In this document: piece by piece, positions 39,545 to 51,203 of the stretch
Layout of the letters: every line of letters begins with the position of its first letter
Numbering within the stretch: position 1 is the stretch's first letter
Source: Siminovitchia fordii DSM 16014 = CIP 108821
GTDB lineage: Bacteria; Bacillota; Bacilli; Bacillales; Bacillaceae_C
Assembly (NCBI RefSeq): GCF_000374565.1
Contig: NZ_KB894708.1
Location: forward strand, 1-51,203
Direction: 5' to 3'
Length of the DNA stretch: 51,203 nt
Position numbers and translations under genes: made by a program
The notes under the pieces: model-generated
Told to the model about the DNA's origin: nothing
The model's database searches: none
Seen by the model: the letters and a program-made list of their open reading frames with translations, nothing else

Positions 39545-40378
39545 ATGGCGATCAAAAAATATAAACCTACCTCCAACGGTCGACGCAACATGACTAGCTT
39601 GGATTTTTCCGAGATTACTACTGATAAACCGGAAAAAACATTGCTTGCGCCTCTTAACAGAAAAGGCGGCCGTAACAGCCAAGGTAGGACTACAGTTCGT
39701 CATCGCGGAGGCGGTCATAAACGCCAATATCGTATCATCGACTTCAAACGCAACAAAGATGGTATACCCGGACGCGTTGCTACTATCGAATACGATCCGA
39801 ACCGTTCCGCAAACATTGCTTTGATCCACTATAATGATGGTGAAAAGCGTTATATTCTAGCTCCAAAAAACCTTCAAGTAGGCATGGAAATCATGTCTGG
39901 TCCTGAAGCTGACATCAAAGTAGGAAATGCTCTTCCGCTTTCTTCCATTCCGGTTGGTACAGTTGTACACAACATCGAGTTGAAACCTGGTAAAGGTGGC
40001 CAACTTATCCGTTCCGCTGGAACTTCAGCTCAGGTTCTTGGTAAAGAAGGTACAAAATATGTGCTTGTCCGTTTGAACTCAGGTGAAGTGCGCATGATCC
40101 TTGCTACTTGCCGTGCAACAGTCGGTGAAGTGGGTAATGAGCAGCATGAGCTTGTAACAATCGGTAAAGCAGGTCGTTCACGCTGGTTGGGCAGACGTCC
40201 TCACGTTCGCGGTTCCGTTAAGAACCCTAACGACCATCCACATGGTGGAGGGGAAGGAAGATCACCAATCGGTCGCAAGTCTCCTGTTACTCCTTGGGGT
40301 AAACCAACTCTTGGTTACAAAACAAGGAAGAAAACAAACAAGTCGGATAAATTTATCGTCCGCCGCCGTAAAAAATAA
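39545..40378 (+). CDS. rplB: ribosomal protein L2
   Basis: L2 is one of the oldest 50S proteins and is needed for subunit joining and peptidyl transfer. The conserved C-terminal [18 protein letters not shown] with the essential histidine is present, as are [16 protein letters not shown] and the [17 protein letters not shown] tail. The length is 277 aa. AGAGGAGGG precedes the ATG. Confidence 0.99.
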   Translation: MAIKKYKPTSNGRRNMTSLDFSEITTDKPEKTLLAPLNRKGGRNSQGRTTVRHRGGGHKRQYRIIDFKRNKDGIPGRVATIEYDPNRSANIALIHYNDGEKRYILAPKNLQVGMEIMSGPEADIKVGNALPLSSIPVGTVVHNIELKPGKGGQLIRSAGTSAQVLGKEGTKYVLVRLNSGEVRMILATCRATVGEVGNEQHELVTIGKAGRSRWLGRRPHVRGSVKNPNDHPHGGGEGRSPIGRKSPVTPWGKPTLGYKTRKKTNKSDKFIVRRRKK

Positions 40379-40438
40379 CGAGGTTGTCCTACGGTTCTTT
40401 TATCGGACCGTAGCGCAATCACGAAGGGAGGTACTAGC

Positions 40439-40717
40439 ATGGGTCGTAGCCTAAAAAAAGGACCTTTTGTAGATGAGCATTTGATGAAAAAAGTTGAGAA
40501 CTTAAATGAATCTGACAAGAAACAAGTGATCAAAACTTGGTCTCGCCGTTCCACAATTTTCCCGGTGTTTGTCGGACATACAATCGCAGTCTATGATGGA
40601 CGCAAGCATGTTCCAGTTTACATCAGTGAAGATATGGTTGGCCACAAGCTCGGTGAATTTGCGCCAACTCGTACTTATAGAGGTCATGCCGCAGATGACA
40701 AAAAAACAAGACGCTAA
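40439..40717 (+). CDS. rpsS: ribosomal protein S19
   Basis: S19 lies in the 30S head and forms bridges with the 50S subunit. [18 protein letters not shown], the [20 protein letters not shown] segment and the C-terminal [20 protein letters not shown] match the family. It is 92 aa, with GGGAGGTACT upstream of the ATG. Confidence 0.99.
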   Translation: MGRSLKKGPFVDEHLMKKVENLNESDKKQVIKTWSRRSTIFPVFVGHTIAVYDGRKHVPVYISEDMVGHKLGEFAPTRTYRGHAADDKKTRR

Positions 40718-40735
40718 TGAGAGGAGGGCATCCTA

Positions 40736-41077
40736 ATGCAAGCAAAAGCTGTTGCTAGAACAGTTAGAATTGCTCCTCGTAAAGCACGCCTGGTCGTCGA
40801 TCTTATTCGAGGAAAGCAAGTAGGCGAAGCAATTGCCATCTTGAAGCATACTCCAAAAGCAGCTTCTCCGGTTGTAGAAAAGCTTTTGAAGTCTGCTGTA
40901 GCAAATGCAGAGCATAACTATGACATGGACGTAAACAACCTTTTAGTATCGAAAGTATATGTTGATGAAGGTCCGACAATGAAACGTTTTAGACCACGTG
41001 CTCAAGGTAGAGCTAGCCAAATCAACAAACGAACAAGCCACATTACAATTGTGGTATCAGAACAGAAGGAGGGGTAG
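40736..41077 (+). CDS. rplV: ribosomal protein L22
   Basis: L22 lines the exit tunnel with a beta-hairpin ([20 protein letters not shown] region, about 65-90), a second site of macrolide-resistance changes; no deletion is visible. The 113-aa length is normal. GAGAGGAGGGC precedes the ATG, and rpsC starts three bases after the stop. Confidence 0.99.
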   Translation: MQAKAVARTVRIAPRKARLVVDLIRGKQVGEAIAILKHTPKAASPVVEKLLKSAVANAEHNYDMDVNNLLVSKVYVDEGPTMKRFRPRAQGRASQINKRTSHITIVVSEQKEG

Positions 41078-41080
41078 TTC

Positions 41081-41737
41081 GTGGGTCAAAAAGTAAACCC
41101 TATTGGAATGCGTATCGGCATTATTCGTGATTGGGAATCCAAGTGGTACGCAGACAAAGAATACGCAACTTTACTTCACGAAGATATAAAGGTGCGTGAA
41201 TACATCGAAAATCGTCTCAAAGACGCTTCGGTTTCCAAAATTGAAATCGAACGTGCTGCAAACCGCATCAACATCACTGTCCACACAGCCAAGCCTGGAA
41301 TGGTTATCGGTAAAGGTGGAAGTGAAGTAGAAGCCCTAAGAAAAGCATTAAACAAGCTTACAGGCAAACGAGTTCATATCAACATCGTTGAAATCAAAAA
41401 AGCTGATTTGGATGCGAAACTTGTTGCTGAAAACATCGCTCGTCAATTGGAAAGCCGGATCTCTTTCCGCCGTGCGCAAAAGCAGGCGATCCAGCGTACA
41501 TTGCGTGCAGGTGCACAAGGTATCAAAACAATGGTTTCCGGCCGACTTGGCGGAGCTGATATCGCTCGTTCGGAACACTACAGCGAAGGAACTGTTCCAC
41601 TTCACACACTTCGCGCAGATATCGACTATGCACATGCTGAAGCAGATACAACATACGGTAAGCTCGGCGTAAAAGTTTGGATTTACCGTGGAGAGGTCCT
41701 TCCAGAAAAGAAAAAGTCTGAGGAAGGAGGAAATTAA
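41081..41737 (+). CDS. rpsC: ribosomal protein S3
   Basis: S3 shapes the mRNA entry tunnel and has mRNA unwinding activity. The KH domain contains [17 protein letters not shown] (about 68-84), with GxxG as IGKGG. The C-terminal domain [12 protein letters not shown] and [16 protein letters not shown] is intact. It is 218 aa. Translation begins at GTG, with AAGGAGGGG overlapping the end of rplV. Confidence 0.99.
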   Translation: MGQKVNPIGMRIGIIRDWESKWYADKEYATLLHEDIKVREYIENRLKDASVSKIEIERAANRINITVHTAKPGMVIGKGGSEVEALRKALNKLTGKRVHINIVEIKKADLDAKLVAENIARQLESRISFRRAQKQAIQRTLRAGAQGIKTMVSGRLGGADIARSEHYSEGTVPLHTLRADIDYAHAEADTTYGKLGVKVWIYRGEVLPEKKKSEEGGN

Positions 41738-41739
41738 TC

Positions 41740-42174
41740 ATGTTAATGCCTAAAAGAGTGAAATACCGTCGTCCACATCGTGGAAACATGCGCGGTAAAG
41801 CAAAAGGCGGCACTGAAGTAGCATTCGGTGAATACGGTCTTCAAGCTCTTGAAGCTTCTTGGATCACAAACCGCCAAATTGAAGCAGCAAGGATCGCCAT
41901 GACACGTTATATGAAACGTGGCGGTAAAGTATGGATTAAAATTTTCCCTCATAAAGCTTATACAGCTAAACCTTTGGAAGTACGGATGGGTTCCGGTAAA
42001 GGGGCTCCTGAAGGCTGGGTAGCTGTAGTAAAACCCGGCAAGATCATGTTTGAAATTGCTGGTGTATCTGAAGAGGTGGCTCGTGAAGCACTTCGTCTTG
42101 CATCCCACAAACTTCCAGTAAAATGTAAGTTTGTTAAACGAGAAGAAATTGGTGGTGAACGAAATGAAGGCTAA
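41740..42174 (+). CDS. rplP: ribosomal protein L16
   Basis: L16 stabilises the A-site tRNA and joins late in 50S assembly. [40 protein letters not shown] and the [20 protein letters not shown] loop are typical. The length of 144 aa is normal. AAGGAGG lies at the end of rpsC. Its last 11 bases overlap rpmC. Confidence 0.99.
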   Translation: MLMPKRVKYRRPHRGNMRGKAKGGTEVAFGEYGLQALEASWITNRQIEAARIAMTRYMKRGGKVWIKIFPHKAYTAKPLEVRMGSGKGAPEGWVAVVKPGKIMFEIAGVSEEVAREALRLASHKLPVKCKFVKREEIGGERNEG

Positions 42175-42367
42175 AGAAATCCGTGATTTGACCACTGCCG
42201 AAGTTGAACAGAATATCAAGTCTTTAAAGGAAGAGTTATTTAACCTTCGCTTCCAGCTAGCTACAGGGCAATTGGAAAATACCGCCCGCATCCGAGAGGT
42301 CCGCAAAGGGATCGCCCGCATGAAAACGATCATTCGTGAAAGAGAGATCGGCATAACCAATCGATAG
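42164..42367 (+). CDS. rpmC: ribosomal protein L29
   Basis: L29 is a small helical protein by the tunnel exit next to L23. The 67-aa protein shows [20 protein letters not shown] and [20 protein letters not shown]. The frame starts further upstream, but ATG 42164 has GGTGGTGAAC before it and gives the family start. The overlap with rplP suggests translational coupling. Confidence 0.97.
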   Translation: MKAKEIRDLTTAEVEQNIKSLKEELFNLRFQLATGQLENTARIREVRKGIARMKTIIREREIGITNR

Positions 42368-42386
42368 GTGAAAGGAGGTTGCGGAT

Positions 42387-42650
42387 ATGGCTGAACGCAA
42401 TCAGCGTAAAGTGTACACAGGTCGTGTTGTCTCCGATAAAATGGATAAAACCGTTACAGTAATGGTTGAAACATATAAAAAACACAGCTTGTATGGGAAA
42501 CGTGTAAAGTATTCCAAGAAATTCAAAGCTCATGATGAGCAAAACGAAGCTAAAGTTGGGGACATTGTCCGTATTATGGAAACTCGCCCTCTATCGGCTA
42601 CAAAACGTTTCCGTCTTGTAGAGGTAGTAGAAAAAGCGGTTATCATTTAA
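42387..42650 (+). CDS. rpsQ: ribosomal protein S17
   Basis: S17 is a primary 16S rRNA-binding protein with an OB fold. [38 protein letters not shown] and [18 protein letters not shown] define it. It is 87 aa, with AAAGGAGGTTG before the ATG. Confidence 0.99.
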   Translation: MAERNQRKVYTGRVVSDKMDKTVTVMVETYKKHSLYGKRVKYSKKFKAHDEQNEAKVGDIVRIMETRPLSATKRFRLVEVVEKAVII

Positions 42651-42669
42651 TATTGTTTCGGATAGTTGA

Positions 42670-43059
<390 letters not shown>

Positions 43060-43100
43060 TATAAATCCATGATTCGGTCACTCAAGGAGGTGCGATTCAA

Positions 43101-44029
<929 letters not shown>

Positions 44030-44035
44030 TCGTAA

Positions 44036-44236
<201 letters not shown>

Positions 44237-44265
44237 GCCCGATATTGGGAAGGAGGTAAATATTA

Positions 44266-44664
44266 ATGGTTATGACTGATCCAATTGCAGACTTGCTTAC
44301 AAGAATTCGAAACGCGAACATGGTCCGCCACGAGAAATTGGAAATTCCAGCTTCTAAAATAAAGAGGGACATTGCTGAAATCCTTAAAAAAGAAGGTTTC
44401 ATCCGCGATGTAGAATTTATCGAAGATAACAAGCAAGGTATCATCCGCATTTTTCTTAAATATGGAGCGAATAACGAGCGCGTTATTACCGGATTAAAGC
44501 GTATCAGCAAACCCGGTCTGCGTGTTTACGCGAAAGCCAATGAAGTTCCAAAAGTATTGAACGGTCTTGGAATTGCGCTTGTATCAACTTCTCAGGGAGT
44601 ACTTTCTGATAAGGAAGCAAGAGCTAAACAAGTCGGCGGCGAAGTACTCGCATACGTTTGGTAA
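44266..44664 (+). CDS. rpsH: ribosomal protein S8
   Basis: S8 binds helix 21 of 16S rRNA early in assembly and in E. coli represses the spc operon. [31 protein letters not shown]-like [13 protein letters not shown] and the C-terminal [20 protein letters not shown] are conserved. It is 132 aa. The first ATG (MVMTD) is kept because B. subtilis S8 starts the same way; GGAGG is 9 nt upstream. Confidence 0.99.
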   Translation: MVMTDPIADLLTRIRNANMVRHEKLEIPASKIKRDIAEILKKEGFIRDVEFIEDNKQGIIRIFLKYGANNERVITGLKRISKPGLRVYAKANEVPKVLNGLGIALVSTSQGVLSDKEARAKQVGGEVLAYVW

Positions 44665-44692
44665 TATAGCAGAAAGAACGGAGGTGCAACAC

Positions 44693-45229
44693 ATGTCCCG
44701 TATAGGCAAGAAACCAATTGAAATCCCTTCTGGCGTAACAGTGACTCAAGACGGAAATAAAGTGACTGTCAAAGGGCCAAAAGGTGAACTGAGCAACACA
44801 TTCAATTCAGATATCAATATCAGCATCGAAGACAATGTCATCAACGTGACTCGTCCTTCAGATGCTAAAGAGCACCGCTCCCTACATGGAACAACTCGTT
44901 CCCTCATCGCAAACATGGTAGAAGGTGTCTCAAAAGGCTTTGAAAAATCACTTGAGCTTGTCGGTGTCGGTTACCGTGCGCAAAAACAAGGCAAGAAGCT
45001 TGTGTTGAACGTCGGCTATTCCCACCCTGTGGAGTTCGATCCGGAAGACGGTATTGAAATTGACGTACCATCCAACACAAAAGTGATCGTCAAAGGCTAT
45101 AACAAAGAAAGAGTCGGAGCATTAGCTTCTGACATTCGCGCTGTACGTCCTCCTGAGCCATACAAAGGCAAAGGAATTCGCTACGAAGGTGAATATGTAC
45201 GCCGCAAAGAAGGTAAAACAGGTAAATAA
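44693..45229 (+). CDS. rplF: ribosomal protein L6
   Basis: L6 lies near the factor-binding site and the sarcin-ricin loop. [29 protein letters not shown] and the C-terminal [20 protein letters not shown] are standard. The frame extends into rpsH, but ATG 44693 follows CGGAGGTGCAAC and gives the normal 178 aa. Confidence 0.99.
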   Translation: MSRIGKKPIEIPSGVTVTQDGNKVTVKGPKGELSNTFNSDINISIEDNVINVTRPSDAKEHRSLHGTTRSLIANMVEGVSKGFEKSLELVGVGYRAQKQGKKLVLNVGYSHPVEFDPEDGIEIDVPSNTKVIVKGYNKERVGALASDIRAVRPPEPYKGKGIRYEGEYVRRKEGKTGK

Positions 45230-45259
45230 AGCCGCTAGGCATTGAAAGGAGTGACTCGC

Positions 45260-45622
45260 ATGATTACAAAGCTTGATAAGAACAAGGTGCGCAAAAAAAG
45301 ACACGCACGCGTCCGTACGAAAATCAGCGGAACAGAAGCGCGTCCACGTCTAAGCGTATACCGTTCTAATAAAAACATTTACGCTCAATTGATCGACGAT
45401 GAAAATGGGGTAACATTAGCAAGTGCCTCCTCTCTTGACAAAGAGCTTAAAATCGAGTCTGCCGGCAATGCAGAGGCTGCCCAAAAAGTGGGAGAGCTCA
45501 TCGCAAAGCGAGCAGCGGATAAGAAAATCAAATCAGTGGTATTTGACCGCGGCGGTTACTTATACCATGGACGTGTAAAAGCATTAGCTGATGCAGCACG
45601 TGAAAATGGACTGGAATTTTAA
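45260..45622 (+). CDS. rplR: ribosomal protein L18
   Basis: L18 binds 5S rRNA with L5 in the central protuberance. [38 protein letters not shown] and the end [20 protein letters not shown] fit the family. ATG 45260 follows AAAGGAGTGACTCG and gives 120 aa; an in-frame ATG at 45242 lies before that site. Confidence 0.98.
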   Translation: MITKLDKNKVRKKRHARVRTKISGTEARPRLSVYRSNKNIYAQLIDDENGVTLASASSLDKELKIESAGNAEAAQKVGELIAKRAADKKIKSVVFDRGGYLYHGRVKALADAARENGLEF

Positions 45623-45642
45623 TAAAAGGAGGGACGGACTAC

Positions 45643-46143
45643 ATGCGTCAAATTGATGCGAACAAACTTGAACTGGAAGAACGCGTAGTTACAGTAAACC
45701 GTGTGGCAAAAGTTGTGAAAGGTGGACGACGCTTCCGCTTTACTGCATTGGTTGTAGTAGGTGATAGGAACGGTCATGTCGGTTTCGGTACCGGAAAAGC
45801 ACAAGAAGTTCCTGAAGCTATCCGCAAAGCCATTGAAGATGCTAAAAAGAACATGGTTGAAGTACCTTTAGTCGACTCAACTATTCCACATGAAATCATC
45901 GGCCGTTACGGTGGTGGGCAAGTATTGCTTAAGCCGGCCAGTGCGGGTACCGGAGTTATTGCAGGAGGACCTGTCCGTGCGGTGCTTGAGCTTGCTGGTG
46001 TAGCAGACATCACATCAAAATCCCTTGGATCCAGCACACCGATTAACATGGTTCGTGCAACAGTTGAAGGTATTAAAAACTTGAAACGTGCTGAAGATGT
46101 AGCGAAACTTCGCAATAAAACAGTAGAAGAATTGTTAGGTTAA
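45643..46143 (+). CDS. rpsE: ribosomal protein S5
   Basis: S5 acts in mRNA entry and decoding accuracy; its loop is the spectinomycin contact. The RNA-binding domain shows [20 protein letters not shown], with the KVVKGGRRF loop of wild-type form, and [20 protein letters not shown] follows. It is 166 aa, with AAAGGAGGGA before the ATG. Confidence 0.99.
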   Translation: MRQIDANKLELEERVVTVNRVAKVVKGGRRFRFTALVVVGDRNGHVGFGTGKAQEVPEAIRKAIEDAKKNMVEVPLVDSTIPHEIIGRYGGGQVLLKPASAGTGVIAGGPVRAVLELAGVADITSKSLGSSTPINMVRATVEGIKNLKRAEDVAKLRNKTVEELLG

Positions 46144-46156
46144 GGAGGGGAAGATT

Positions 46157-46339
46157 ATGGCACAAAAATTAGCAGTCACCCTCAAACGTAGCTTGATTGG
46201 ACGGACACAAGATCAGCGTGATACTGTAAAAGCACTTGGGTTGCGCAAGCTTCACCAGACAGTCGAACACGATGATAATCCGGCTATTCGGGGAATGATC
46301 AACAAAGTTTCCCATCTTGTAGAAGTAAAAGAGCAATAA
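46157..46339 (+). CDS. rpmD: ribosomal protein L30
   Basis: L30 is a small 50S protein. The 60-aa sequence has [20 protein letters not shown] and [20 protein letters not shown], diagnostic for L30. AAGGAGGGGAAG precedes the ATG, 13 nt after rpsE. Confidence 0.98.
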   Translation: MAQKLAVTLKRSLIGRTQDQRDTVKALGLRKLHQTVEHDDNPAIRGMINKVSHLVEVKEQ

Positions 46340-46367
46340 TCATCAAAGAATGAAGGAGGTGCGCAAA

Positions 46368-46808
46368 ATGAAACTTCATGAATTAAAACCTGCTAAAGGG
46401 GCTCGCAAAGAGCGCAACCGTGTAGGACGCGGCATTGGTTCAGGCAACGGCAAAACTGCCGGCAGAGGACATAAAGGGCAAAATGCCCGCTCAGGCGGCG
46501 GCGTGCGCCTTGGATTCGAAGGTGGCCAAACGCCTTTATTCCAACGTTTGCCTAAGCGCGGTTTCACAAACATTAATCGCAAAGAGTATGCGGTCGTTAA
46601 CTTGGACGCATTGAACCGCTTTGAAGACGGAACTGAAGTGACTCCTGAACTTTTGATTGAAACTGGAGTTGTTCGGAATGAAAAGTCCGGCATCAAAATT
46701 CTTGCGAAAGGTAACATCGAGAAGAAGCTGACAGTAAAAGCGAACAAATTCTCGTCTGCTGCAAAAGAAGCCATTGAAGCTGCCGGCGGTTCAACTGAGG
46801 TGGTTTAA
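46368..46808 (+). CDS. rplO: ribosomal protein L15
   Basis: L15 is a late-assembly 50S protein whose glycine- and arginine-rich N terminus threads through 23S r[43 protein letters not shown]. The length is 146 aa. The frame also opens at 46350, but ATG 46368 has GAAGGAGGTG at good spacing. The stop overlaps the secY start (TAATG). Confidence 0.98.
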   Translation: MKLHELKPAKGARKERNRVGRGIGSGNGKTAGRGHKGQNARSGGGVRLGFEGGQTPLFQRLPKRGFTNINRKEYAVVNLDALNRFEDGTEVTPELLIETGVVRNEKSGIKILAKGNIEKKLTVKANKFSSAAKEAIEAAGGSTEVV

Positions 46809-48100
46809 TGTTTCAAACGATCTCCAACCTTATGCGTGTGCGGGATATAAGGAGAAAAATCATTTTTACCTTATTGATGCTGATCGTCTTTCGGGTCGGT
46901 GCTTTCATTCCGGTTCCGAACGTTGATGCAAACGTACTGAAAATGCAAGACCAAGCCAGTTTGTTTGGCTTTATGAATATTTTTGGCGGCGGTGCCCTGC
47001 AAAATTTCTCTATTTTTGCGATGGGTATCATGCCGTATATTACGGCATCCATTATCGTCCAACTGTTGCAAATGGATGTCGTGCCAAAATTCACTGAATG
47101 GTCCAAGCAAGGTGAAGTGGGAAGGCGTAAACTGGCACAGTTTACCCGCTACTTCACAATTGTTCTTGCTTTCATCCAAGCGTTAGGCATGTCTTTCGGG
47201 TTCAATCGGATGACACAGCTTCAGTTGATCAAAGATCCCGGAATCACCACGTATATCACCATTGCCATCGTTTTGACTGCTGGGACAGCGTTTTTGATGT
47301 GGCTGGGCGAGCAAATCACATCACATGGCGCAGGGAACGGCATTTCCATCATCATCTTTGCTGGGATTGTTGCTGGAATTCCAAATGCTGTGAACCAGAT
47401 TTATGCTCAGCAGTTTGAAGGTGCAGGAGACCAATTATTTATACGAATTGTCGTCATGCTGCTCATCCTGCTTGCTGTTATTGCCATCATTGTTGGCGTT
47501 GTATTTGTCCAGCAGGCATTGCGTAAAATTCCAATCCAATATGCAAAAAGAGTGGATGGACGCAGCCCTGTCGGAGGACAAAATACACATTTGCCTTTAA
47601 AGGTGAATGCCGCTGGAGTTATTCCAGTTATTTTCGCGAGCGCGTTTATTGTTACTCCACAAACGATTACGACATTCTTTGGTTCCAGTGAACTGGCAAG
47701 CACGATTCAATCGTTTTTTGACCATACGAAACCAGTCGGAATGATCATTTATGTTGCATTGATTATTGCCTTTACTTATTTTTACGCGTTTGTTCAGGTC
47801 AATCCTGAGCAGGTTGCTGAAAATCTGAAGAAGCAGGGCGGTTATATACCGGGAATACGACCGGGCAAAAACACTCAGGAGTACATGACACGTGTTTTGT
47901 ACAGACTGACTTTTGTCGGTGCAATTTTTCTGGCACTCATATCAATCTTGCCGGTATTTTTTATCAAATTCGCAGGATTGCCTCAGGCTGCCCAAATTGG
48001 TGGAACAGGATTGTTAATTGTTGTCGGTGTTGCGCTGGAGACGATGAAACAACTGGAGGCTCAATTAGTCAAGCGCCACTATAAAGGCTTCATTAAATAA
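46808..48100 (+). CDS. secY: SecY, protein translocase channel
   Basis: SecY forms the SecYEG pore for secreted and membrane proteins. About ten membrane segments are spread over 430 aa, and the cytoplasmic loops that touch SecA and the ribosome carry KRVDGRSPVGGQNTHLPLKV and the PGIRPGKNTQEYM segment. The N-terminal [18 protein letters not shown] is typical. It is translationally coupled to rplO, and secE lies about 30 kb upstream in the same window. Confidence 0.99.
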   Translation: MFQTISNLMRVRDIRRKIIFTLLMLIVFRVGAFIPVPNVDANVLKMQDQASLFGFMNIFGGGALQNFSIFAMGIMPYITASIIVQLLQMDVVPKFTEWSKQGEVGRRKLAQFTRYFTIVLAFIQALGMSFGFNRMTQLQLIKDPGITTYITIAIVLTAGTAFLMWLGEQITSHGAGNGISIIIFAGIVAGIPNAVNQIYAQQFEGAGDQLFIRIVVMLLILLAVIAIIVGVVFVQQALRKIPIQYAKRVDGRSPVGGQNTHLPLKVNAAGVIPVIFASAFIVTPQTITTFFGSSELASTIQSFFDHTKPVGMIIYVALIIAFTYFYAFVQVNPEQVAENLKKQGGYIPGIRPGKNTQEYMTRVLYRLTFVGAIFLALISILPVFFIKFAGLPQAAQIGGTGLLIVVGVALETMKQLEAQLVKRHYKGFIK

Positions 48101-48143
48101 CAGACGGGTCAGTCTACCCGAATGATAGCAAGGGGCGGTATGA

Positions 48144-48793
<650 letters not shown>

Positions 48794-48794
<1 letters not shown>

Positions 48795-49540
48795 TGATTA
48801 TTTGCAAAACACCTCGAGAGATAGAAATTATGAGAGAAGCGGGAAGAATTGTTGCGCTGACTCATCAAGAGCTGGTAAAGCATATTCAGCCGGAGATCAC
48901 AACAAGAGAAATCGATTCGATTGCTGAAAAGTTCATTAAAAAGCATGATGCCTATCCATCCTTCCTTGGGTATAACGGTTTTAAAGGAAGTGTCTGTGCG
49001 TCTGTGAACGAAGAACTTGTTCACGGTATACCAGGTGACCGTGTCCTGAAGGACGGCGATATCATCACATTGGACATCGGAGCCGAATACAACGGCTATC
49101 ACGGTGATTCCGCGTGGACTTATGCAGTCGGCAAGATCGATGACGACACACAGAGATTGCTTGATGTTACAGAGGAATCCCTCTATAAAGGCTTGGAAGA
49201 AGCGAAGCCGGGCGCTCGTCTTTCGAACATTTCCCATGCGGTTCAAACGTATGTGGAAGCCAATGGATTTTCCATTGTCCGTGAGTATGTAGGGCATGGT
49301 ATTGGTCAAGGCTTGCATGAGGATCCGCAAATCCCAAACTATGGACATCCGAATAAAGGACCTCGTTTACGACCTGGCATGGTGCTTGCCATTGAACCAA
49401 TGGTAAATGCTGGCAGCCGCTATGTAAAAACGTTGGCGGACAATTGGACGGTCGTGACGGTTGACGGCAAAATGTGTGCACATTTTGAACACACGATAGC
49501 CATTACAGATACGGGTTTTGAGATATTAACAAGATTGTGA
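48794..49540 (+). CDS. map: Map, methionine aminopeptidase type I
   Basis: Map removes the initiator methionine from new proteins. The five metal ligands are found in [18 protein letters not shown] (two Asp), [11 protein letters not shown] (His), AIEPMV (Glu) and EHTIA (Glu). The 248-aa length fits the short type Ia enzyme. It is joined to adk by TAATG overlap. Confidence 0.98.
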
Positions 49541-49555
49541 GCGCAGGTGATCGGG

Positions 49556-49891
49556 TTGAAAGAGTCTGATTCGAGCCCTGAGATAGGTCAAATTGTTTCT
49601 ATCAATAAAGGGCGGGATACCGGGCAGTTCGCGATTGTTATTCAACTCATTGATGAACGGTTTGTTTTTATTGCGGATGGCGACAAACGAAAATTTGATC
49701 GCCCCAAAAAGAAAAACATCCAACACCTTCAATGTTATGACTATATTTCTCCGGAGGTGCGCAGCAGTTTGCTGGATACCGGCAAAGTCACTAACGGGAA
49801 GTTGCGATGGGCTCTTGGAAAATTCATGGAAGATGTTTTGGAAGCTTTAGAGAAGGGAGACGAGTATGATGGCGAAGGAAGATGTAATTGA
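49556..49891 (+). CDS. KOW-domain RNA-binding protein (L14e-like)
   Basis: This small protein is common in Firmicutes between map and infA and probably binds RNA or the ribosome; its function is unknown. The N-terminal half has a KOW motif ([20 protein letters not shown]) followed by [19 protein letters not shown], a basic stretch. The C-terminal half is predicted helical and acidic. I take TTG 49556 as the start because AGGTGA lies 5 nt upstream; GTG 49547 is the alternative. The 3' end overlaps infA by 23 nt. Confidence 0.85.
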   Translation: MKESDSSPEIGQIVSINKGRDTGQFAIVIQLIDERFVFIADGDKRKFDRPKKKNIQHLQCYDYISPEVRSSLLDTGKVTNGKLRWALGKFMEDVLEALEKGDEYDGEGRCN

Positions 49892-50087
49892 AGTTGAAGG
49901 CAAGGTAGTTGATACTTTGCCAAATGCCATGTTTAAGGTAGAATTAGAAAATGGTCATACGGTACTTGCACATGTATCAGGGAAGATCCGCATGCATTTC
50001 ATTCGAATTTTGCCTGGTGATAGAGTAACCGTGGAACTTTCTCCGTACGATTTAACCAGAGGAAGAATCACTTACCGTTTTAAATAA
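49869..50087 (+). CDS. infA: translation initiation factor IF-1
   Basis: IF-1 occupies the A site of the 30S subunit during initiation. The 72-aa OB-fold protein is almost identical to B. subtilis: [40 protein letters not shown], and [15 protein letters not shown]. The second of two adjacent ATGs gives the standard MAKED start; AAGGGAGA is 8-9 nt upstream. rpmJ follows 36 nt later. Confidence 0.98.
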   Translation: MAKEDVIEVEGKVVDTLPNAMFKVELENGHTVLAHVSGKIRMHFIRILPGDRVTVELSPYDLTRGRITYRFK

Positions 50088-50120
50088 GTGTGCACTTCAG
50101 GCTCTTAAGGAGGTTTTTAA

Positions 50121-50237
<117 letters not shown>

Positions 50238-50255
50238 TGAAGGAGGTGCTAATCC

Positions 50256-50621
50256 ATGGCACGTATTGCTGGTGTAGATATTCCACGTGAAAAACGCGTA
50301 ATAATTGCTTTGACATACATTTATGGAATCGGTCAAAACACGGCTTCTAAAATTCTTGCAGAAGCAGGTGTTTCCGAAGATACACGCGTACGCGACTTGA
50401 CTGACGACGAACTTGATAAAATCCGCGGAATCATTGACACATTGAAAGTTGAAGGTGACCTTCGCCGTGAAGTGTCTTTGAACGTCAAACGCTTGATGGA
50501 AATTGGTTCTTATCGTGGTCTTCGCCACCGCCGCGGACTTCCTGTACGTGGACAAAACACAAAGAACAATGCTCGTACACGTAAAGGACCACGTAAAACT
50601 GTAGCAGGTAAGAAAAAATAA
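50256..50621 (+). CDS. rpsM: ribosomal protein S13
   Basis: S13 forms head bridges to the 50S subunit and touches P-site tRNA with its basic tail. [32 protein letters not shown] and the C-terminal [19 protein letters not shown] are characteristic. It is 121 aa, with GAAGGAGGTGC before the ATG. Confidence 0.99.
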   Translation: MARIAGVDIPREKRVIIALTYIYGIGQNTASKILAEAGVSEDTRVRDLTDDELDKIRGIIDTLKVEGDLRREVSLNVKRLMEIGSYRGLRHRRGLPVRGQNTKNNARTRKGPRKTVAGKKK

Positions 50622-50641
50622 TAAGTAAAGGAGGTTTTTAA

Positions 50642-51034
<393 letters not shown>

Positions 51035-51039
51035 TGAAT

Positions 51040-51070
51040 TTGTATAAATTCTGTATTACCTGTCTATAAT
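51040..51070 (+). promoter_or_regulatory. possible promoter before rpoA
   Basis: TATAAT follows TTGTAT with a 19-base spacer in the rpsK-rpoA gap. Spacing is long and the -35 weak. It may raise rpoA and rplQ transcription above read-through. Confidence 0.35.
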
Positions 51071-51195
51071 GGGGTAATATATGAATTTATCGTGAAAATT
51101 CGATTTTTCCTCACCAGTTGTTGCAAAGATGAAATGTAACATGGGGAATTTCGGGCAGTATTTATTGAAATAGTGGCCGGAGTTTCGACGTTTTG

Positions 51196-51203
51196 AAGGA
51201 GGG
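51196..51203 (+). promoter_or_regulatory. ribosome binding site of rpoA (gene outside window)
   Basis: The window ends in GAAGGAGGG, the Shine-Dalgarno sequence expected a few bases before the rpoA start. The gene itself is not included. Confidence 0.7.

Noticed and set aside
41743-42360. Minus-strand 205-codon frame over rplP and rpmC
   Set aside because: The plus strand encodes two certain ribosomal proteins here; the reverse frame is rich in Phe, Ser and Cys and looks like a shadow.

Overview
The window is a low-GC Firmicutes (Bacillaceae) chromosome segment. It starts just after a 23S rRNA gene, in the 23S-5S spacer, and runs through the large conserved stress, tRNA-charging, transcription and ribosomal-protein block next to an rRNA operon. 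Gene order and protein sequences closely follow Bacillus subtilis (ctsR to rpsK). Strong AGGAGG ribosome binding sites, TTG/GTG starts in the expected genes (radA, ispD, rpoB, rpoC, rplGB), a CtsR operator, a T-box and an L10 leader all agree. I cannot name the genus or species from this segment alone.

Layout. (1) 1-840: 5S rRNA with its terminator and a glutathione-peroxidase gene. (2) 1-7.5 kb: ctsR-mcsA-mcsB-clpC under a CtsR-controlled promoter, then radA. (3) 7.7-16.6 kb: yacL, ispD, ispF, gltX, a cysteine T-box with cysE-cysS-mrnC-rlmB-rae1, and sigH with its own promoter. disA, expected between radA and yacL, is absent. (4) 16.7-21.3 kb: rpmG-secE-nusG, rplK-rplA (two L1-site-like hairpins), and rplJ-rplL behind an L10 leader; then ybxB. 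(5) 21.7-33.9 kb: rpoB-rpoC, then rplGB-rpsL-rpsG-fusA and tuf. (6) 33.9-37.6 kb: an accessory island between tuf and rpsJ holding a 52-bp tandem repeat, an intergenic repeat copy and a minus-strand manganese-type ABC transporter with a MntR-like operator. (7) 37.6-51.2 kb: the S10-spc-alpha ribosomal cluster, rpsJ to rpsK, including secY, adk, map, a KOW-domain gene, infA and rpmJ. The window ends on the ribosome binding site expected for rpoA.

How it works together. Most genes make or control ribosomes and RNA polymerase, and most regulation visible here is RNA-based: T-box, L10 attenuator, L1-type hairpins, leader hairpins before tuf and rpsJ, and terminators inside operons. The CtsR/McsA/McsB/ClpC group senses protein damage. 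The Mn transporter is the one clearly inserted module.

The window looks essentially like housekeeping DNA, and I found no new multi-gene system. The most unusual signals are non-coding: a family of about 120-200 bp intergenic repeats (three clear and three degenerate copies), the 52-bp tandem array, a hairpin between the nusG Shine-Dalgarno sequence and its start codon, and the missing disA.
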